DNA from: Isoetes taiwanensis | Taxonomy: Eukaryota > Streptophyta > Lycopodiopsida > Isoetales > Isoetaceae | DNA: 64,000 nucleotides | Direction of reading: 5' to 3' | Assembly (NCBI GenBank): GCA_021234155.1 | Contig: JAJEKV010000022.1 | Coordinates: forward strand, 1,734,728-1,798,727 | Shown here: one piece after another, positions 32,400 through 43,117 of the stretch | Position numbering within the stretch: position 1 is the stretch's first letter | How the letters are laid out: every line of letters begins with the position of its first letter | The notes under the pieces: generated by a model | Seen by the model: the letters and a program-made list of their open reading frames with translations, nothing else | The model's database searches: none | What the model was told of the DNA's origin: nothing | Program-made: the position numbers and the translations under genes

Positions 32400-34250
32400 C
32401 CATGTCATCCTTAGAGTGATCTAAGAAAAGCTTAGCAATTGCTGACTCAAGCTCATGGTTATATGTTTTCTTTCCAAAAGCCTTTTTTTTTTTTTTTTAA
32501 TAGCTTCATCTGCAAGCCTTGCTTCATCAACAGGAATATCAGAGCTTGGAAGGGGTAGCCTCTCTAGAGCCACTTCAGAGGGCGCAGCTGCTACAACAGA
32601 TGAAGAAGGGTATGAAGAAGGCTATTGAGCATCCTCAACCTCTGGATCACCTTCAGCTTGAATGACTGTAGATATGGCCTCAAATCGATCTTGTAAAAAC
32701 AGAGCCATTTGGGGCTGGTGTTGCTCAGGGGAGAGTGGCATAATATATTCCTGAGTCTGATGAAGCCTTCGTCGGGGTCTCAACAGGAAGACTTTCCAAC
32801 TGAGCACTGCCCAAAACCTCTCTGTTAGATAGGAAAGGGACGGTTGGCTTGCTTTGTCTAGCTTGTTGTTCAGGACCAGTAGGGGGGATGTCAGTCCTAA
32901 CCAATTCACAGAGAAGAGCATAGGAAGAAGACAAAGGCCCACTTTCTAGCAAGGCCTTTTGCTGCTTATCTCTAGCAGAGGGAGGTATCTTGGGATCCCC
33001 AAAACTGTTATAACCAGAATATCCAGCATTAAGATTTAGAACCCCATCCCTATGTTTATGGCACCTTGTAACTGAAATAAATCCTTCATTATCAGAGAGG
33101 TTATTTAGGTCCATGCTCTTGCCAACCTCAACCGTAACTGTAGGGTCACAGATTTCTCCAACATGCAAAGCAGCACACTTTTCACAAGGCAGTGGAAGAC
33201 CAGATACTTGAAGCACAAACTCGATGGTCTCACTGTTAAATCCTTTAAACAGAATGGCAAATTGAAGAGATACAGATTTTAGGGGACTCATTGGGACTGC
33301 CGCCCATGCAAACAAATTCAGCAAGACCAGAAGCTATAATTTTAAGGGCCTTTTCCGTCCAAAACTCTGAACTGAGGTTAGCTAGAGATAGCCACACTAG
33401 AAAGAAGAGAGCATCAGGATTTTTGGCGCTAAACTTAGGCCTCCATCGCTGAAACAAGATCTGGCCATGAAGGCAAGTAATAACACCCTTCCTGAAGATT
33501 AGATCAACATCCCTTTCGCTTGGAAAGGTAATCAAGAAGTACTGATTGCCTAAAGGCTGCAACCTAGGCAAACTTCGGCCCCTGGACATCCGTTCCAGGG
33601 CCTTCTTAAGTTCTGCCACAGAGGGGTTCCCCCTTATAACCTTTGCAATAAGGCCAAGTTTATCAAGGTGGTGAATCCTATTTGCCACCTCAGGGATATG
33701 AAGGGAAAGTGAAATGTGGTCCTCCATATCCAGTGAAATCGGCAGAGTTTTATTCATAAAGCTCAAGCCAATGAAGGCTATCTTGCCAAGTGCAGGTCAC
33801 TAAAAGGGACTGAGTGGGCTCAGCACCCTGATTACCGAAGACAAGCTGCCGAACTTGCCTCCTGACCAGGAATGGGTCCCCTATAATGGCTAAACCGCCT
33901 GTGCAATTGAACTGATCCTGATAGATATGCCTGCTATCAATAATAGTCGCCCATAGTTGATCCAGCGGACCTTGAACAAATCTCCACCAGATAAAGCCGG
34001 TATTCACAAGAAAGGCAGATCTGACGATAGTAAGCGCACCTCGAGGAGGTGATGTTCCTAGAGAAGATGAAGAAGATGAGGAAAAAGCTTGGGGAGATGG
34101 TAGGGAAGATGGAGGGAACAAAGTCTCAGATATTTGGGGGCTAGAATCAGAAGAAAAGAGCAGGAACTCCATTTAGAGCCAACATTAAACCGTTCTGTAG
34201 AGCTCCAGAGACAAAATCAGCAAGCTGATCTGAGAAGATTGAAAACTTGG
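32400..34250 (-). pseudogene. ORF1 of the older LINE (DUF4283-like, zinc knuckle)
   Basis: Several frames in series on the minus strand: 34172-33750, 33766-33245 and 33324-32725, with further sequence down to about 32400. Features include a Ser/Pro-rich start, an RRM-like DUF4283 region (QYFLITFPSERDVDLIFRKG, ILFQRWRP, WLSLANLSSEFWTEKALKII), a cysteine cluster LPCEKCAALHVGEIC, and a Lys-rich tail. Plant L1 ORF1 proteins with DUF4283 and a CCHC-like knuckle bind RNA. The start of this ORF lies across the insertion at 40930-40802. Confidence 0.65.
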
Positions 34251-34266
34251 CCTTAGGAGGAAGATC
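34251..34266. repeat. Target-site duplication, left copy
   Basis: CCTTAGGAGGAAGATC, identical over 16 bases to 40786-40801. It brackets the 6519-bp LINE at 34267-40785 and lies next to that element's poly(A) (T11 on the plus strand at 34268-34278). Confidence 0.9.
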
Positions 34267-34563
34267 CTTTTTTTTTTTGAAGAAACGACAGATTTATATT
34301 ACTGTATGAGAGAAAGTTACATAGTCATACATACAAAAAACCATTGCAGACAACCAGGCCCACAATGGAAAAAGATGGCTAAAGGAAGCCATCATAGTCC
34401 TTTAAGGGAAGGATACCCATTCAAAAAGAGACCACTTTTAACAATAGTTCAAAGAAAGGCAAATTACTCAGTCTTATGTTCTGGTCAACATACAGATTTC
34501 ATAGTATGTCCGGCACACCATCAAGAGTGATTATGGCGAATGCCTCCTCTGTGTGGATGAACA

Positions 34564-37500
34564 TCAGATCATCCAATTCATTGGGCCCATAGTCTGTTGA
34601 ATCCAGTAAATACATGATCCAGGAATCCCGAACATCTTCATGAATTTTGAGTTTGGGGCTTGGAGGTAAGGCTTTATCTCCGGATTGAACCTCCAAAGAT
34701 CTTCGACCTCCAGCACTCGAGTAAAAGTAATGCAACTGATGACCTCTGTTTTAAGCCAGAAAAGGGCATCTATGGTCTCCATAGCTGATAAACGGCAAGT
34801 GGCAGGGTCTACCTCATGGGCATGTCCTCCCGCATGATGCCTCCTCAGCAGAAGCTCTGTCAAACAAAGAATCCACATCGTTAAAAAGGAGAGAGAAAAT
34901 TTGAAAGAAACCATTAAAGGTTCCCAAGGAGTCCTATTGTCTGTCATAATTCAAGCCCTTTTTTGCCTTGTGTGCCATGGCAGCCTCAGCTAGTAGGACC
35001 TGAAAAGAAGCTTTAAGTTTATTCAAACTTGGGGCCGATCCTGTGATGGCTACCTCATTCCTATGTTTCCATATAGCCCAGCAAGTTAAAGTCCGAATGG
35101 TCCCCTTGAAAGGGGAGCTCTGATTTAGGTAATGTAGCAAAGAAGCCTCATCAGAGGGAGTTTGTTGCACCATGGGCTGGATCCACTGCCAGAAAGGGGA
35201 TAACCAGGGACAGATAAAGACATGTGAACTATTTTCCCTTGAACCACAGCCCATGGGGCATAAATCTAAGATTTGATTGTTAAACTGAGCCCTGAAGCCG
35301 TTTGTTTTAAGGTTTTTGTTCAACAAAAGCCACCTGAAAAGCCCAATTTTATTAGCACATTGAAGCTTCCATCCCCATCTTATAAGTGTGATAGCTAAAT
35401 CCTGCTGGCAATCCCAGGCTCTGCTTATCCAAAAGCAGGCTATAAATTTTGGAGACTTTGTATGCATGTTCACCACATATCCAATTTTGAACACCATTAG
35501 CATGCCCCACTGGGTTCCTAGTTAGAGCAGCATAAATACTTCTATTTGTATCAGTGTCTGCCAGTATTGAAGCTAGATCACACCAATCTTTCCAATTGTC
35601 ATTGTTTTTCATATCACCAATGGTGTGAAGATCTGCATGGCACCATTCTTTATATTTTAGAGGTGTTTCAGAGCCAAACAACCATCCTCTTCTTCGACTG
35701 TCCTGATGCCAAAAGAATCCAAAGTCATCACTAATTGAACTTAGAGGCCGAGCTCTAAAACAAGGGGATGCCTGATTCCATGCAGAGAAAATTCTTTTCA
35801 GAATTTTGGATGTACCAGGAGCAGATTTGAGTTGGAAGAAAGCAGAGTCAGGGAGTTGATGAGGGAGAGAAGGTGGATGTTTCCCCCAGCCAATATTTTA
35901 CTAATTTTAGAGCTGGTGAGGGGGCATTGGACATCAAAGATCTCCAGACTAATTTTGCAGCTAAGGCTTGATCTTGGACAAATAGGTCTTTGCAACCTAA
36001 GCCCCCTTCTCTTTTGGGCAGAGTCAGATTATCCCAAGATACCATTCTGGCACCTTGCCAAATATAGTCCCTCATGGCTGACTCTAATTTTCTATAAGAA
36101 GCTTTATCAGCAATGATGGCAGAGGAGAAGAAAATATGAGTGCTTGCAATCACACTATTAACAATCTCAACCCTTCCTGCAAGAGAGAGGGATTTTGGAT
36201 ACATTTGTATTTTTTTCTTCATCCTGTTGACAATGGGATCTCATAAACCTGTTAAGTTCATATTGATTGCCAAAGGAAGGCAGCAATTTAATAGCAGTTC
36301 TATGACCTGTGACCTTTATGCCATGAATCTCCTCTTCTTCTGATTGGAGGACAATAGTGCTCTTATTTTTGTTCAATACAACTCCAGAAGCCCCCCCAAA
36401 CAGATTTAACATCTGCAGGAAATTTGGAAGGCTGGTTCCATCATTTTGAAGGAAAGCAAATGTATCATCTGCATACTGCATAATTGAGAATTCTCCCAAG
36501 TTTTGAGGCAATTAGAGACATTTGATTTCATTTGCAGCCAGAAGAGACAATGTAGCCCTCGTGACCATTTCAGCAACTATCAGGAATAGATAGGGGGCTA
36601 GGGGGCAGCCCTGCCTAACCCCTTTTTTACATTCAAAAAACTTAGATGGGGTGCCATTCACTAATACTGCTGAACAACCAGTGACATTCAAATGTAAACC
36701 CTGCTAATAACTTTGTCAGAAAATCTCAGTTGTGCCATTGCTTTGTATAAAAATCTCCAATGAATGGTGTCATAAGCACGTCTGAAATCCAATTTGACCA
36801 TCATACAATTTTGTTTGGATTCTTCCAGGAAGAAAAGCAGACTGAACTGAGCTGATGATCTTCTGCAAGGTCTCTTTGATTCTGTTTTCTAGTATCTTTG
36901 CCAAGATCTTATAGGTAGCATTAGTGAGAGAAATTGGTCTCCAGTCAGAGAATGAAGCAGGAGCATCTACCTTGGGAATAAGGGCAATTAATCCAGCATT
37001 TATAGCAGGGTGAAGCTTAGGAGCAGACCATGCTCCCTGAATGAAGGTGGTAACATCCTGCTTTAGAATATCCCAAAAGGCAACCAAAAACTCAAGGGGG
37101 ATACCATCAGGGCCAGGGCTTTTCCCACTTGCCATGCCTTTGATTACCTTCTCAATCTCTGTTTCAGAAGGACATTCTAGGAGGTGTGTGTCATCTAGAG
37201 CATTGTCAGCTGGTCCAAGCTTATCAAAGAAAGTCTGGAAGCTGTTTTCGTCCACCTCTTCATGAGCAAACAGATTACTGTATTTCTCATGAAAAACTTC
37301 AATAGGTTTTCCTGGCCTGCTATGACTTGATTTCCATCTGAAATGGAGATGATTCCATTGTTCATAATCCTCCCTTTGGCAGTTTTGAAAAACAACTTGG
37401 AGCTGCATCTGCACATTTGCTTTTGACTATTAATCCTCGAGCCTCTGACTCCTCAATGTTCTTAACTTTCCTTTCAAGAACTTCCTCCTCCTGATGTAAC

Positions 37501-38478
37501 AAGATATTGTGTGGATCCTCAAAAATCTTCTGTCTAACTTCCTTAACTTGAAGATATATTTCCTTTTTTTTCTTTTTTTAGTTGCTCATTCCAATTTTTG
37601 CCCCAGACTTTTAGCCAATCCTGGATTTGTCTCATTCTGGTGACAAACCCTTTCATGGAACCACTTTGCTGCAAAGGCTGCAGGGTTTTATAATATTCCT
37701 GAAAATCATGACAAAATTTTTCATTGTTGAGGAGACCAGTGTTCAATTTGAATGGAGAATTTGTCCCTCCTTTGAATGAATGTCCATACTCTAAGCATTG
37801 GGGAAAGTGATCTGATATGGAGTTACTGTGATCTCCTTTAATGATCATCTGAGGCAGGGTACAATCTTTTGTATAGAACTTGTCAAGAAGGCAGAATACC
37901 CTGTCATTACCTGCCCTCTTGTTACTCCATGAGTAAACATTTGAGGAGGATGGTGCTTGATAGACAAATAGAGATATTAGCCTATCCCACTGGACCCTTT
38001 CATTCCTCGACATGTTCATCTTTTTTCCTAATTTCTGATCCCACTGGGGAGTATTATTAAAATCTCCACTCAAAATCCAGCTATCAGCCCTTTGAGGGTT
38101 TATCCAGTCTGCCATCTCCTTCCATTGTTTCTCTCTCTCCCCTGGATCAGTAGAGGCATACACGTTTATGACTCCAACTATTTCCTCATTGATCTTCAAG
38201 AAGACCACCTGCCACCTACCATTTTGGTTCTGATAAGAACCAACAGAAGGAAATGAGTTCCACATGATACAAATCCCTCCCTTTGTCCCGTCTGCAGGTG
38301 ACCAAATGGAGCTACCATTTGGCATTATCCATCTCCCAAGGTTGAAAGCTTCAAAACTAGGCAGCCTGTATTCCTGCACTAGGATGATATCAGCCCTAAT
38401 CTCCTTCATGGCAATGATTGCACGTTTACGTTTTAAGGGGCCCTTAATTCCCCTAACATTCTAAGTTACTATCTTCAT
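34564..38478 (-). pseudogene. LINE ORF2: endonuclease, reverse transcriptase, C-terminal domain
   Basis: ORF2 starts at ATG 38478-38476, overlapping the ORF1 stop as ATGA. Codon 6 is TAG where Trp is usual (T-[W]-N-V-R-G). The APE endonuclease covers 38409-about 37750: ILVQEYRLP, GGICIMWNSF, LSGDFNNTPQ, SDHFPQ. The RT follows: GKSPGPDGIPLEF, GLIALIPK, DWRPISLTNATYKILAKI, QSAFLPGR, LDFRRAYDTIHWRFL, GVRQGCPLAPYLF, and MQYADDTFAF near 36480. The C-terminal part has SLAGRVEIVNSVI and a zf-RVT-like region (RWLLLNKNLKTNGF, CPMGCGSRENSSHVFICPW). Several frameshifts break it. Confidence 0.85.
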
Positions 38479-40737
38479 GATCTTTTAGATCTGGTGATAG
38501 GCCCATACGGATTGGGGGTATAGACCTTTCTTTGTCTGGTTTTCTTAGTTGTCTGTGGTGTAAAGAAAGTCTCGACCCCTTCAGCAGCCTCAGACTCATC
38601 CTCACTACTTCTCCCATCATCCCAGAACTTACCCTGAAGGGGATCCAGTTCCAGCTCTAACCCCAAAGAAGAAGGAACTTTCTCTTCTTCACCTTTTTCC
38701 AAAAGCCCCAGTCGATGGGGAGGAAGGGACAGCTTTCCCTCTTGCTCCAGAGGAGCAGGGGAATCTTCAACCATGAGACCAGTAGGAAGAATATCTTGTG
38801 ATCTAGAGTCCATCCCTTGATTTAGAAGATCTGCATCTTGCAACTGCTCAATGTTTTCCTGAATCTCCTGATCACTCCCCTGTATGGAATGTTGATCAGC
38901 CACCTGCAAAGGGGGCTGATCCTTGAACAAATTGATGACAGGAGGAGGTGAGGCTTTGAAAGAGGGTTCTCCCTGTTCAAGGAATTTTCCTCCAGAGTCA
39001 TCTGACTCTGAGAAATCATTTATTGGGGGAGCTAAGGGCTCTTCAATGGTAAGAACCTTAGCCCTGTGTTCATGGGCTGGGGTTACCACCAGAGCATCCG
39101 AGTCAAGGATTCCTTTCCCTTTAGCATTGTATAGGACCTTGACAGCATTTGTATCATTAACTCTCACCTTTTTCCTCTATTCAGTTTTTTGCATCTTCTG
39201 ATTTTCTTCTTGCAGCTGTCTCTCCCTCAATTTTTTTGCCTTCCTTTTAGCACTACCATTTGTGTTCTTCTTGAGTTTCTGAGCAGGTGTGTTTGGATTT
39301 TTCCCCTTTCTGGGAGTGATCCATTCATCTTTTTTTTTTTTATCCATCTGATGGGTTACCTTAACTGCCTGAGCTCCCATACAGATTCCTCCACTATGGA
39401 GCCGAATGCCACATATGCCACATGGCTGTGGAAGGCCATTCCATGCCAGTTTCAAAGTTCTGGGATTCCCAAAGTAATCAATCTATTGAATACTGCTGGG
39501 AATTGGTTTGAGGATGTCGATTTGAGCCCAGACTCTGGGTGCTCTATCAGGGGAAACATCCAATGCAATATAGTTTTCAGTATCTTTAAAAAGGGACAAA
39601 AGGGACTGCTCGTTCCAGTACATAGGATTTAACCCCTGCAGGAAAGTCCAGGCTGGATGGAAAAGCTCATTTAGATTTTGTGGGTCAAAACTAGGGTACC
39701 ACTTCTGGAAGAACATCTGAGTGTTAGCCTTTGTGATCGTTCCCTTTTTTAATAGTAAGGTAGGCATGAGGGATTTTTAAGCATTCAACTATAAAAAAGG
39801 GAAATTTAGTCGGTAGATATTTCGAATAGAAATATCCTTATCCTTTTCAAGCTCTATTTTAAGTGACTGTAACCGCACTCCTTCATGACGCACACAGCCA
39901 ATAAGGCCCAAACTAGAAAGATATTTTAATTTTTCTCAACAGCAGGGTTTTTGAGCTTACCCACATAGGCCGGGGCTTGCTAATTCTTCAACTCACACCG
40001 GACCACCTCCTGGATTTCATTGCCATAGTCCAGAATAGGTTGAATAACTCCTGTTGTCTGTGCAGAGGTCCCACTCCCATATCTGATCGCGTGTTCACCA
40101 TATTCGGCAGCCAAGTGAGAAAATCTCCGAAAGTGACGCAGCTAGCGACTCCTTGTCCGCTCTCGAGCTTGATCAACACCTCAGCAATCTGTTTCAGTTG
40201 GTCCCTTCCCTTCCGGCTTAACTTGCATAACATCCCGAAAAAGGTCTTTTCAATTTTTGTCCCCAAGTCTGTACCCCCTTGTACTGTCCCAGTTGCCTTG
40301 TCATTCTTTCCCACATTTCTCAAGATCTGTCCTTCTGCCAACTTCACAAACCCCGAGATGGGATATTTCATCCCTTCCAAACTGGCCCCACACGCCATAT
40401 TATATTATTATCAAACCAAATCCTACCACCTCACAAAATACCACGCAATTTCACAAACAAAAACCCTTACTATGATCCTACCTTCTGACCAAGAGCAAAA
40501 GGGATTGAACACCCCGGCTGCAGGGCTGTTCCTATCTCCTCCAAATTCACCTAACCATGCCTCTACTACTTGAACCTCAAGATCTGCTTCCACTACACTG
40601 AAAGGAACAATAGGATGGAAAAGGTCCTCTGGAAAGAATTGGTGAAATACCAAACTCTTCCATAAGATTGCATCTTCCCCATCTAACCAACCACATGAGA
40701 TCTTCCTCCCCGCTTCAAGAATGGTGAAGTATCGCAT
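38475..40737 (-). pseudogene. LINE ORF1 (nested element)
   Basis: Frames at 40737-40423, 40398-39988, 39767-39483, 39455-39177 and 39167-38475 follow one another on the minus strand. The N-terminal part is probably the DUF4283-like RNA-binding domain (WLDGEDAILWKSLVF); then comes a region resembling NTQMFFQKWYPSFDPQNLNE, a cysteine/histidine knuckle GICGIRLHSGGIC, a strongly basic stretch KGKNPNTPAQKLKKNTNG, and a long acidic, low-complexity tail ending ITRSKRS. The stop TGA overlaps the ORF2 ATG. It is frame-broken in several places. Confidence 0.7.
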
Positions 40738-40785
40738 GCCTATGGTTTAGGGTTCGAGCGCCTACCTCCTGCCATCGTCGTCCCT

Positions 40786-40801
40786 CCTTAGGAGGAAGAT
40801 C
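40786..40801. repeat. Target-site duplication, right copy
   Basis: Exact match to 34251-34266. It lies at the 5' end of the nested LINE. Confidence 0.9.
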
Positions 40802-41400
40802 AGAGCCAAGATAAGCTATTTTGAGCCTGATGGAGGATGCTAGGCGGTTGTTGGTTGGGCCAGATTGCTCACCAATGAAGATGATGTCTGGAAAAATAGA
40901 TTCATCAACCAAAAAAACCCAAAGATCCACAGTGGAGCCTTCCGACCAGCCACAGCAGATTTGATCAGAGGTATAAAAGATAGCAAAATATTTAGAGTTT
41001 TCAGCTACAGGAAGATTGGGGATGGTATTGGGGAGCTGGGCTCAGAGCAGATGATATGTAATGGAAGAGGGATGCCCATCGAGATCCGACATTATGAAAA
41101 CTAAAAGAACTTGATGGGATGATTAAGCAGGGAATAGAGACTGACTAGAAAGCAGCAGTAAGGATCCGCAGGAAAGATGCAAGCTTAGATTAGACTGTAG
41201 AAAGGCAAAGAATTATGGGGTGATTATAAAGGCAACTACTGGCATAGCTGCAGATGGGCAGAGTCTCAATCCTTCCAAATCCTTCAAGCAATCATACAAA
41301 GTCCTGGTCAAAATGTCGCTTTTTCAGCAGCAAAAAAGCAGAGCAGACCCCCCGACCAAATCTAGTGTCCCCTTCTACAAGGGGACCGGCTGCACTTGTT
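40802..41400 (-). mobile_element. 5' part of the older LINE (UTR and start of ORF1)
   Basis: On the minus strand the ORF1 start can be placed near 40930 (MDLWVFLVDESIFPDIIF). The frame runs to the insertion point at 40802 and continues in frame at 34266 on the far side of the nested LINE. The sequence from about 40931 to 41400 is the presumed 5' untranslated region. The exact 5' end is not defined; it meets the SINE-like array near 41420. Confidence 0.6.
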
Positions 41401-41419
41401 GGAGACCATGTTCTGTTCT

Positions 41420-41920
41420 TTCACTTAGTTCAATTGTTTTAGGAATATATGGTCTATGATTTTAGGAATTGTTACTTTTACATCCATATCAAATCCCCCT
41501 GGAACCCCATGTTATTTTGCTACATATTCTAAAGGAGGTGCACTTTGAACAACCACAATCGTCGGATTCGTCGATCCTACGAGCCAGATCGTATGTTGGG
41601 GCCTCTGGGCACCTCTCATTTCGCTTACAGTCATTTATGTTTGGAGGCACCTATGACTTTGAAATATGAAATACGATTTTCCCGAAGGTTTTGAGGGAAT
41701 ATCAAACCTCTATACGACTTTGCCTAAGATTTTAGAATATGAAATACGGGGGCTCGAACCTCTACCAAAATAACTCAATATCCTAATAAGACTACTTTAA
41801 CCAATGTACCCAGCGAGCTAATGTAATTATTTTTATCTTGAATCTATGTTTTTTTTTTACAACAACCCATTCAATTGTACCTAGTGAGTTAATGTGATTA
41901 TTTTTTATCTTGAATCTATG

Positions 41921-41951
<31 letters not shown>

Positions 41952-42492
41952 CAACCCATTCCATTGTTTTAGGAATATATGATCTATAGTTTCAGGAATT
42001 GTTACTTTTATATCCATATCAAATCTCCCTGGAACCCCCTGTTATTTTGCTATATATTCTAAACGAGGTGCACCATAAACAACCACAGTCGTCGGATTTG
42101 TCGATCCTACGACCTGGATCGTATGTTGGGGCCTCTGGGCACCTCTCATTTCGCTTATAGCCATTTATGATTGGAGGCGCCTATGATTTTGAAATATGAA
42201 TTACAATTTCTCCTAAGGTTTTGAGGGAATATCGAACCTCTATATGACTTTGTCTAAGATTTTAGAATATGAAATACGGGGGCTCGAATCTCTATCAAAA
42301 TAAGTCAATGTCCTAATAAGTCTACTGTAACCAATGTACCCAGTGAGGTAATGTGATTATTATTTTTCTTGAATCTATATATATATATATATATATTTTT
42401 TTTTATATATATATAACAACCCATTCAATTGTTTTAGGAATATATAGTCTATAGTTTCAGGAACTGTTATTTTGACATCCATATCAAATCCC
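41420..42492 (-). repeat. Tandem SINE-like units with tRNA-type promoter boxes
   Basis: Two units and the start of a third, each about 450-500 bp, head to tail. Read on the minus strand each unit has an A-box-like TAGCTCGCTGGG, a B-box GGTTCGAGCCCC about 55-60 bases later, a conserved body, and an end CAATTGAATGGGTTGTTGT followed by an A-run (T-runs at 41851-41859 and 41922-41947 on the plus strand). A- and B-boxes with an A-tail are the marks of a tRNA-derived SINE transcribed by RNA polymerase III. The array is cut at 42492 by the Ty3 element and resumes at 53609. Confidence 0.65.
42364..42415. repeat. (TA)n-rich microsatellite
   Basis: A TATATA run with a T9 stretch in the middle, in the position where the other SINE-like units carry an A/T homopolymer tail. 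It is probably a mutated tail. Confidence 0.7.
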
Positions 42493-43076
42493 TGTTAGTC
42501 CCGTGCCTCCTGGTACAGGACTATTCATGCATACGACGGACCAGGTCAAGGCCAAGGATCCACAATCAGGCGCAGGTCAGTCGTCAAAGGCTCAGCAGAA
42601 GACCAGGCAGACCACGCAGACAAAGACCACGCCTGGCGTCAACAAGAGGCGGCGCTCAGACAAGTGACGGCCCGTCACCGCCCGCGTCAGCGTGATTTCA
42701 GGCTTTTCAAGAGGCACCGCCAGCATTCCTGCAAATCAGGCCTCCTTCCAGGAGTCGGCACCGAAATCAGTCAGAGTGTCTATATTGGGCCAAAGGCCAC
42801 TGTACTATATATATGAGTAGAGCTAGCACATGAGTTTTTAGATGAGTTTTGAGTCTTGTCTCATTTCAGTTTTCTCTCGATTGCGAGAGCTCAGGTATCT
42901 TCATTGACATCAAGGAAGCTTATTATTGTGATCTCATTGTTTTCTTTTGTTTTCTTTTCCATTTCCCTTGTTTTTCTTGCAAATCCCGCGTGACATAGCT
43001 CCCGGATTCTCCTGTTAGATCCAAGGGTCCTCACAGAGGGCTGTCTTGCAGAGTTCCCGAACCCAGACCCCAAACA
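42493..43076 (+). repeat. 5' LTR
   Basis: 584 bp, TGTTAG...CCCAAACA. A TATA-like TACTATATATATGAG lies at about 42814. The last 250 bases are almost identical to the 3' LTR, while the first 330 differ at many sites, mostly CG in the 3' LTR against CA here. Confidence 0.92.
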
Positions 43077-43077
43077 C

Positions 43078-43093
43078 TGGCGCCGCTGCCGGG
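43078..43093 (+). other. Primer-binding site, tRNA-Asp type
   Basis: TGGCGCCGCTGCCGGG, one base after the LTR end. Plant tRNA-Asp(GTC) ends in ...CCCGGCAACGGCGCCA, so the site matches with one mismatch. This sets the start of minus-strand DNA synthesis. Confidence 0.85.
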
Positions 43094-43117
43094 TCTGATC
43101 TTTCTTTTCTTTCCATC

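Larger units (their letters stand above)
31640..34266 (-). mobile_element. Older L1-type LINE (host of the nested LINE), 3' part
   Basis: Together with 40786-about 41400 this is one minus-strand LINE split by the insertion of another. It keeps ORF1 and part of a 3' region, but no RT or endonuclease is recognisable, so most of ORF2 is deleted or unreadable. The 16-bp duplication CCTTAGGAGGAAGATC at 34251-34266 and 40786-40801 marks the split. ORF1 reads continuously across the split when the insert is ignored. Confidence 0.75.
34267..40785 (-). mobile_element. Full-length L1-type LINE, nested insertion
   Basis: 6519 bp on the minus strand, flanked by a perfect 16-bp target duplication and ending in poly(A) (T11 at 34268-34278). 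Order on the minus strand: 5' UTR (40785-40738), ORF1 (40737-38475), ORF2 with endonuclease (38478-37543), RT (about 37414-36167) and C-terminal domains (to about 34564). The presence of the 5' UTR shows full-length insertion. Frame changes and a nonsense codon near the ORF2 start mean it is inactive now. It lies inside ORF1 of an older LINE. Confidence 0.88.

Noticed and set aside
41750-41830. A tRNA gene within the SINE-like unit
   Set aside because: A- and B-box-like motifs are present on the minus strand, but the arms do not pair as a cloverleaf and the motif repeats with the SINE unit; it is a tRNA-derived head, not a tRNA gene.
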